From Lentinula raphanica (taxonomy: Eukaryota > Basidiomycota > Agaricomycetes > Agaricales > Omphalotaceae), in contig JANVFP010000002.1 in assembly GCA_027919835.1 (NCBI GenBank), positions 1,860,001 to 1,924,000 of the forward strand: a DNA stretch of 64,000 bases. The letters run 5' to 3'. The notes under the pieces were generated by a model that was given only the letters and a program-made list of their open reading frames with translations, searched no databases and was not told the origin of the DNA. Shown piece by piece: positions 56,771 through 64,000 of the stretch. The position numbers and the translations under genes are program-made. Every line of letters begins with the position of its first letter. Position 1 is the stretch's first letter.

Positions 56771-59700
56771 ATGGTTATGCCTACCTCTTTTCGTCGAAAC
56801 CTCTTTCTTCATCGTAGAAACTTCAGCCACCTCATTGATAATAGTATGCGATGTTTCGCTCCATGGCCAGGGCTAATCCAGGGCTCCAAATGTCCGATGT
56901 TAGCAATGAAAAGTTTTTTTCCATCCTGTCCTGCACTTGTTGAGCTTCGCATGGGACCAGGTTTTCCTCCCGCTGATTTACCTCATACTCCTTTGCGTCC
57001 TCAATCAACTCAAAGTCATGGACCCTATACCCCGGCCGTACCAGGTCAACCACAACAAATACATCAGTATTACAGTCCCGGATACATGTCGATGGCACCT
57101 CCAGGTCCTTTTCCAATGTATCAAATCCCTTTCCATGCCCCCACTCAACCAGCTCAGCAAGCTCAGTACAATGTTGCTCAAGCTTCCTTGGCAGATGCTC
57201 ATCCTCCACCACCTGGAAGATTTCTTCAGCCAGTACAAAATGTGAATGAGCTCGTCACGGCGGCGCAGACTCAAATTTCTCAACCCGACAATCCTTCGGA
57301 TACCGACCGTGAACAAGTCGGAGGTACTCGCAAAAGACGTACGCGTGGTAATGGAACTACACACCGGGCACGGCGCGCACGTTTGGACGAAAACGGTGTT
57401 GCGGCTTCAAACACTATGACTTCCTCGGTGTCGGGTAACGCTACAGCTCCTGCCCCTGCCGCTGCTTCAAGTAACGCCGCTACAGCTTCAGTTACTGCAG
57501 ACACCTGTGGTGTTGGTTCTATCCCAGCCCATAGCCGTAGATCTGCATCACCGAGTAAAAATCCAGTACTGAGCTCGAAGATATTCCGTTCAAAACTGAA
57601 GACTCGGAGCGATAAGAAGAGATCGAGTCATATCGCATCTGACATCTGGTTCAATACATGTCCCTGCGAAACAAAGAATCGACCACCGACACCTATTCAA
57701 GTTAGTGGAAATAGGACCAAAATACGACCTCGTCTCCATGAAGTACTATATCTTGCATGCCGCTTCTGCATGTAAGTTCTGAATTCTCCTGTGCTTGAGT
57801 GAAATGGCTTACAATATGATGATCTAGTGCTCATGGAGATTGGCATGCTTGGAAGAACGCCAATGGTCAGACGGAGACCATACGGGATCACCTTCAAAAT
57901 GAACACTGGGAGGAATATCGCCAGGCCGTTCTGTCTGAGCAACTCAAGGGCTGGGAAACCATTGGCAATCAGTCTCGCGATAACTCTTCGACCCAGAACG
58001 AACCATTTTCGCTTGACACCTTCCATGAAAAAGTCATTCGTTGGGTTGCTGTAGATGATCAAGTATGTGACTGTTTCCTATCACCGTATTCGTCCATGTG
58101 CCAATGCTCAACATGCTTTTCAGTCAATAAACGTGATAGACTGTCGAGAGCTTCGGGACATGCTCCTTTATATAGGGAATAACCTGCGTGAACGTGATAT
58201 ACCCCACCGTACCCGGCTAAGAGAGCTGATTCTGGAGCGGTATAAATGTCATTGGAAAGAGATTACCTCAGAGATGAAGGTAAGTCAGTGTCACTTCTCG
58301 TACTATATTGACGCTGATGAGAGATACACAGGCATCACTTGGCCGGATATCATTTACCTCAGATATGTGGTCTAACAGCGTTTTGAAGGGATTCATGGCT
58401 ATCACTGCGCATTACATGATCAAGGATCCCAACGGCCGTCTTGTTATGAAATCACGCTTGATTGCTTTTCGTGAAGTTCATGGCAGCCACGATGGCCCAA
58501 ATATGGCGCGAAGCTTCGTACAAGTTTTGGATGAGTATGGTATCGCTGACCGGGTATGAAATTGAGCTTGGTTTTCCGATCGCATCTTCTGATATCATAG
58601 TACAGGTTGGTCAAATCACACTCGACAATGCTTCGAATAATAACACCATGATGTCTTCAATCGAAACCAAGCTTGCTGCACGCAATATCCGTTTTGACCG
58701 CAACGGGAATCGAGTTCGGTAGGTAATCTCACTCATCGTGTTAAGTCATCTCCTGATTATCTGGTCTCAGTTGCTTCCCTCATGTCATCAACATCGCTGT
58801 GAAGACCGGTCTCTCTGTGGTCACCACGCTTCCTCCTCTCCAAAATGGAAATACTGACGACGATGGCGTATCTGCTGACGAAATCTCTGCTACTCCTTTC
58901 GATAACCCAATCAACTCAGAGGAATATCGGGATGCTCTCGCAAGTGATCTTATTTCAAGAGTACGGCATGTCGTGAATCTCTGCCGAGCATCAGGTAATC
59001 GTCGCGAGGATTTTCGCAACACTGTACTGTCTATGCGCGAAGAAATTCAGAAAGCTTCTGTCGAGAGATCTCAGGATAACGGAGGAAACATTATAGGTGA
59101 CGCACCTGGATGTGACGACGACGATGTTCTCCTCAACCGGGTGGTTGTTCTTCTGCGTGATGTAGACACTCGTTGGTCATCCACTTTTTTCATGGTTGAC
59201 CGTTTTCTTGAATTGTATCCGGTACGTACTAAGTACTTTACTGAGCTACAGATTGCTTCTCTAATCCTTCCTCAAGGCCATCCGTCGATTCATACAAAAC
59301 GATCCCAAGCTTTCTGATGATGAACTATTCACTTCTGTTGAGCTTCAAGTTCTCAATGACATCTGAGATTTTCTCTACACTTTTCATTCGATCCAGGAGT
59401 TGGCCTCCGCGGAGAAAACTCCAACATTATCAATTGTTCTTCCACTTTATGAAGGTCTTATCGAGATCCTTGGGCTCTTGAAATTCTCGCTCCCAAATCT
59501 TTCACATGTAATTGAAATTTCGCTCGAGAAACTTCATGAATACATTGGAAAAGCACGGTTAACCCATATATATGGGCTAGCAATGGGTATGCTTTTGTCC
59601 TAGTATCAGCGCTTTCAGACTGTCTGATAAATTATGCAGTAACCAACCCAACAACAAAGCTTGACTGGATCCGTGACAACTGGCTTAGGGACGATCGAGA

Positions 59701-60486
59701 ACAAGCTCGTAATGCACTGAAAAATGCAGTATGTATGACATCTTCACTGAGGTAGCTTTTTGTATTGACGGACACGAATAGATGCTCGAATACCGTCAAA
59801 CGATGACTTCAACAGTAACCTCAACCTTATCGGTCACTCGACAACCTGTACCAGGTCCTGTTTCGTCAGCGGCGCGTGCTCAAGGTGCTGGAATGCTCGC
59901 CATGCATCAACTCAAGAGATCTTTGGCCCGAACATCGAGTTCGTCATCTGTTGGCTCAAGCTCCTCAACCCCGGAGGTCATTGGGTTAGCACCTTCCAAC
60001 GAAGAGCTTGTCGAAGAAGAGCTTCGAAACTGGCTCGATGCGGGCGTTTTGATAAACCCAGAGGAATTAGCAAACTTCGACATTGTTCGCTTTTGGGACC
60101 TCGTAAGTATGTTTGATTCTTTATGTCGCCTATACTGAGCAACAACATAGAACCAACACAAGTATCCATGCCTCTTCCGCATTGCTCTCGATGTACTTCC
60201 AGTACAAGCATCAGCCGTGCCTTGCGAGCGTGTTTTCTCCTCTGGAAAAGAGACTGATACTCTACGTCGCTCGCAATTGTCTTCGGAAATGATGGAAGTG
60301 CTACAGTTCTTGAAGCATATATATCATTCGGATCGCCTTGACTTCACAAACTCATGGATCGCACGGGCTGATGAAGATGAAGACAGATCCACGGTGCTTG
60401 ACGTCGATGTTGATTCTTCAGTAGTCCAGTCAATCCTTGCCTCGGGCAATGTTCATGAGCTTTGTCAATCATCAGAATTAGTGTAG
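56771..60486 (+). pseudogene. hAT-family transposase with one premature stop
   Basis: Model: exons 56771-57771, 57828-58062, 58124-58279, 58332-58553, 58606-58718, 58771-59221, 59277-59586, 59640-59728, 59782-60102 and 60151-60486, 1,078 codons, introns of 48-61 nt. After a P/Q-rich leader comes a BED-like zinc finger (CRFC...HLQNEH), then the RNase H-like core with SFTSDMWSN, TLDNASNN and CFPHVINIAV, SAEKTPTLS, and the C-terminal hAT dimerisation block ASAVPCERVFSSGKETDTLR. Codon 59364-59366 is TGA within ...VLNDI-stop-DFLYTF; the mirror copy has CGA there. All else is open, so this is one substitution from a full reading frame. The start codon is uncertain. Confidence 0.85.
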
Positions 60487-61523
60487 CAAGGTACTCGATA
60501 CTACTATAATAGCTATATCCTATTACAGATCGTCTGAACAAAACTTGAATGAACATCTGAACTTTGAAGAACATGAGAAAAATTCCGTCGGATAGTACAA
60601 AAATCACTTCGTTTGTCTCTTCCATGTCCACACTCAAACGGACGAACGACACATTTTATATTGATTCTCCTTCTTCAAAAAGGGTCTCGTTAGGCAAGAG
60701 CACTCAACGAAAGCCACTGGGCACATTTGCGTGAGTTTCACTTTCTACTTTGCAGTATGTCTCTCACTCCTGCCACAGCAACGGTCACACACACCTTCCT
60801 CCAACTCCGTTGTCCACTTCAAAGGTCAAAAAAGAATATTACTCTGCTATCAACAAGGGGCCCGAACCTGCTGAGAGCAAAGAGCCAGAGGAAGAGGAGG
60901 AGCCCGAGAGTCAGTTACCTATCAATGGTGTGTAGGCTCAATCTCAAGGATGTCAATGTTTCTAACTGCGCTTCACACATGAAAAGAACGTGCTCAGATT
61001 CAACGGAACTTACGCCAAGAGTACGATGAGCTCATGCTGGCTTTCAAGAAACAGTCGTATGAAATCAAAACTCTCGAGAACAGGGTCCAAATCACTGAGG
61101 CGCAGCTTGCTTCGAGCCAAGAGCAGCTTCAACTACTTGGAACGAGTCGGCAGGAGTTGATAGATGATATTCAAACGAAACAGCAGAAGTTCAATCAGAC
61201 AGAACTACGCTTGCGGGTGGAGCGTGACTGTTCGAGGAATGACTTGGCTTCAGTGGAGGCAGAGAGGGATAGAGCAGCTTTGGAACGTGACACAGCACAA
61301 AGGGCAGCCAGCAAAGCAGAGGAGGAGCTACAGGAATATCGAGAGTTCTTTGCTTTGCAAGGGAGGCTTCTCACTAAAAGTCGCACTCGTTCTCATTAGA
61401 ATCCAGTACAATTGAATATCTTATGCTACATTTTGTAACCAAACTGGTACTTCTCCAAAGAGACTGACTGGCGACACTCAACCTCTAACTATTAAGGCTT
61501 TACTTAGTCTGCTACACCTCTAC
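59204..61523 (+). repeat. Left arm of giant palindrome (at least 2,320 bp)
   Basis: Base n pairs with base 123204-n all along the arm, without any length change. The arm probably continues leftwards, since its partner runs off the window end. One difference is seen (59364 against 63840). Confidence 0.95.
60624..61399 (+). CDS. Coiled-coil protein of unknown function, 222 aa
   Basis: Model: exons 60624-60730, 60779-60927 and 60987-61399, introns of 48 and 59 nt, 222 aa. The N terminus is basic/polar (STLKRTNDTFYIDSPSSKR), then there is an acidic run (SKEPEEEEEPES), then about 130 residues of heptad-like, Q/E/R/L-rich sequence (NRVQITEAQLASSQEQLQLL, VEAERDRAALERDTAQRA) that should form a long coiled coil. 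No membrane or enzymatic motif. It lies 137 bp downstream of the hAT gene, inside the palindrome arm, so it may be a host gene or a transposon passenger. An identical copy is at 61805-62580. Confidence 0.7.
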
Positions 61524-61680
61524 ATAGTGTTGCCGCAAAGCGAGGTCAAGTGCGGCGTGAGGTGTGAATGGTTATGCCTTAAGGTGCCTTAAGGCCAATT
61601 TTTCGAAGCTCAACTCAAGGTCATTGATCTCGGTTTGATGTCCATGGCAGCGGCACAGCGGCAGTCAGCACTGAGTTACT
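61524..61680. other. 157-bp loop of the giant palindrome
   Basis: The only unpaired sequence between the two arms. It is almost filled by a hAT-like mini-element. Confidence 0.9.
61525..61673. mobile_element. Mini hAT-like element in the palindrome loop
   Basis: The left end TAGTGTTGCCGCAAAGCGAG is identical to the hAT end at 56591. The right end, read inward, is CAGTGCTGACTGCCGCTG. Both fit YARNG. No 8-bp duplication is visible at its borders. Confidence 0.6.
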
Positions 61681-61804
61681 GTAGAGGTGTAGCAGACTAA
61701 GTAAAGCCTTAATAGTTAGAGGTTGAGTGTCGCCAGTCAGTCTCTTTGGAGAAGTACCAGTTTGGTTACAAAATGTAGCATAAGATATTCAATTGTACTG
61801 GATT

Positions 61805-62580
61805 CTAATGAGAACGAGTGCGACTTTTAGTGAGAAGCCTCCCTTGCAAAGCAAAGAACTCTCGATATTCCTGTAGCTCCTCCTCTGCTTTGCTGGCTGC
61901 CCTTTGTGCTGTGTCACGTTCCAAAGCTGCTCTATCCCTCTCTGCCTCCACTGAAGCCAAGTCATTCCTCGAACAGTCACGCTCCACCCGCAAGCGTAGT
62001 TCTGTCTGATTGAACTTCTGCTGTTTCGTTTGAATATCATCTATCAACTCCTGCCGACTCGTTCCAAGTAGTTGAAGCTGCTCTTGGCTCGAAGCAAGCT
62101 GCGCCTCAGTGATTTGGACCCTGTTCTCGAGAGTTTTGATTTCATACGACTGTTTCTTGAAAGCCAGCATGAGCTCATCGTACTCTTGGCGTAAGTTCCG
62201 TTGAATCTGAGCACGTTCTTTTCATGTGTGAAGCGCAGTTAGAAACATTGACATCCTTGAGATTGAGCCTACACACCATTGATAGGTAACTGACTCTCGG
62301 GCTCCTCCTCTTCCTCTGGCTCTTTGCTCTCAGCAGGTTCGGGCCCCTTGTTGATAGCAGAGTAATATTCTTTTTTGACCTTTGAAGTGGACAACGGAGT
62401 TGGAGGAAGGTGTGTGTGACCGTTGCTGTGGCAGGAGTGAGAGACATACTGCAAAGTAGAAAGTGAAACTCACGCAAATGTGCCCAGTGGCTTTCGTTGA
62501 GTGCTCTTGCCTAACGAGACCCTTTTTGAAGAAGGAGAATCAATATAAAATGTGTCGTTCGTCCGTTTGAGTGTGGACAT
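61805..62580 (-). CDS. Coiled-coil protein, 222 aa, second copy
   Basis: Mirror copy of the gene at 60624-61399: exons 62474-62580, 62277-62425 and 61805-62217 on the minus strand, predicted protein identical. The two copies are convergent, with 405 bp between their stop codons. Confidence 0.7.
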
Positions 62581-62717
62581 GGAAGAGACAAACGAAGTGA
62601 TTTTTGTACTATCCGACGGAATTTTTCTCATGTTCTTCAAAGTTCAGATGTTCATTCAAGTTTTGTTCAGACGATCTGTAATAGGATATAGCTATTATAG
62701 TAGTATCGAGTACCTTG

Positions 62718-64000
62718 CTACACTAATTCTGATGATTGACAAAGCTCATGAACATTGCCCGAGGCAAGGATTGACTGGACTACTGAAGAATCAACATCGA
62801 CGTCAAGCACCGTGGATCTGTCTTCATCTTCATCAGCCCGTGCGATCCATGAGTTTGTGAAGTCAAGGCGATCCGAATGATATATATGCTTCAAGAACTG
62901 TAGCACTTCCATCATTTCCGAAGACAATTGCGAGCGACGTAGAGTATCAGTCTCTTTTCCAGAGGAGAAAACACGCTCGCAAGGCACGGCTGATGCTTGT
63001 ACTGGAAGTACATCGAGAGCAATGCGGAAGAGGCATGGATACTTGTGTTGGTTCTATGTTGTTGCTCAGTATAGGCGACATAAAGAATCAAACATACTTA
63101 CGAGGTCCCAAAAGCGAACAATGTCGAAGTTTGCTAATTCCTCTGGGTTTATCAAAACGCCCGCATCGAGCCAGTTTCGAAGCTCTTCTTCGACAAGCTC
63201 TTCGTTGGAAGGTGCTAACCCAATGACCTCCGGGGTTGAGGAGCTTGAGCCAACAGATGACGAACTCGATGTTCGGGCCAAAGATCTCTTGAGTTGATGC
63301 ATGGCGAGCATTCCAGCACCTTGAGCACGCGCCGCTGACGAAACAGGACCTGGTACAGGTTGTCGAGTGACCGATAAGGTTGAGGTTACTGTTGAAGTCA
63401 TCGTTTGACGGTATTCGAGCATCTATTCGTGTCCGTCAATACAAAAAGCTACCTCAGTGAAGATGTCATACATACTGCATTTTTCAGTGCATTACGAGCT
63501 TGTTCTCGATCGTCCCTAAGCCAGTTGTCACGGATCCAGTCAAGCTTTGTTGTTGGGTTGGTTACTGCATAATTTATCAGACAGTCTGAAAGCGCTGATA
63601 CTAGGACAAAAGCATACCCATTGCTAGCCCATATATATGGGTTAACCGTGCTTTTCCAATGTATTCATGAAGTTTCTCGAGCGAAATTTCAATTACATGT
63701 GAAAGATTTGGGAGCGAGAATTTCAAGAGCCCAAGGATCTCGATAAGACCTTCATAAAGTGGAAGAACAATTGATAATGTTGGAGTTTTCTCCGCGGAGG
63801 CCAACTCCTGGATCGAATGAAAAGTGTAGAGAAAATCTCGGATGTCATTGAGAACTTGAAGCTCAACAGAAGTGAATAGTTCATCATCAGAAAGCTTGGG
63901 ATCGTTTTGTATGAATCGACGGATGGCCTTGAGGAAGGATTAGAGAAGCAATCTGTAGCTCAGTAAAGTACTTAGTACGTACCGGATACAATTCAAGAAA
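62718..64000 (-). CDS. hAT-family transposase, second copy, without the premature stop (partial)
   Basis: Mirror of the hAT gene's last exons: 62718-63053, 63102-63422, 63476-63564, 63618-63927 and the edge of the next exon from 63983 outwards. The codon that is TGA in the left arm reads CGA (Arg) here, giving DIRDFLYTF, so this copy is open as far as it can be seen. The dimerisation block VPCERVFSSGKETDTLR is intact. If the unseen 5' part is also intact, this copy could encode active transposase. Confidence 0.85.

Larger units (their letters stand above)
61681..64000 (-). repeat. Right arm of giant palindrome (open at window end)
   Basis: Reverse complement of 59204-61523; truncated by the window. 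Confidence 0.95.

Noticed and set aside
60731..60755. 25-nt intron in the coiled-coil gene
   Set aside because: Too short; the next acceptor gives a 48-nt intron in frame.
56591..61673. Full hAT element spanning 56591 to 61673
   Set aside because: The ends could pair, but the 8 bp outside them differ (GATCTTGA against AGTTACTG), so the 3' end stays unresolved.

Overview
The window reads as a repeat-loaded chromosome segment from a mushroom-forming basidiomycete (Agaricomycetes). Support: spliceosomal introns of about 41-80 nt with GT..AG ends in every intact gene, TFIIA-gamma and squalene-synthase sequences of fungal type, DUF6589 and RecQ-like transposon genes, DUF6570/Helitron replicon proteins and a TET-like 2OG-Fe(II) oxygenase. 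All family names are from memory of the families; no search was run.

Layout. 1-2.1 kb: 3' end of a Helitron helicase gene. 2,150-8,494: a complete TIR element with 9-bp target duplication carrying a RecQ-type helicase (+) and a convergent DUF6589 gene (-), the latter broken by frameshifts and by a 323-bp hAT-type MITE. 8.7-9.1 kb: another MITE. 9.1-14.3 kb: an island of ordinary genes: PA-clan serine protease, TFIIA gamma subunit, a short-chain dehydrogenase and an F-box protein. 14.7-29.3 kb: a TET-like oxygenase (879 aa, 12 exons), a decayed squalene synthase copy (erg9), and intact multi-exon genes of unknown function (264 aa, 998 aa and 499 aa; the last has a nucleotidyltransferase-like G-S...D-x-D signature).

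30.1-47.7 kb: a 17.6-kb LTR retrotransposon inserted in frame into a small three-exon gene (29,599-47,823), with a 5-bp target duplication. Its LTRs are almost identical, its interior has no gag/pol, and it is studded with more than 20 short hairpins of the form GGTGCT-N-AGCAC. A 5'-truncated LINE sits in its 5' LTR and a 3.1-kb foldback element in its interior. 48.3-56.0 kb: a full-length Helitron protein with an extra C-terminal ubiquitin-protease-like domain. 56.6-64.0 kb: a hAT transposase gene and a coiled-coil gene that lie in a giant palindrome (arms at least 2,320 bp, 157-bp loop). The left-arm transposase copy has a TGA where the right arm reads CGA.

Most genes were joined by hand from splice signals. 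All intact models close to a whole number of codons, which is good internal support, but exact ends remain predictions.
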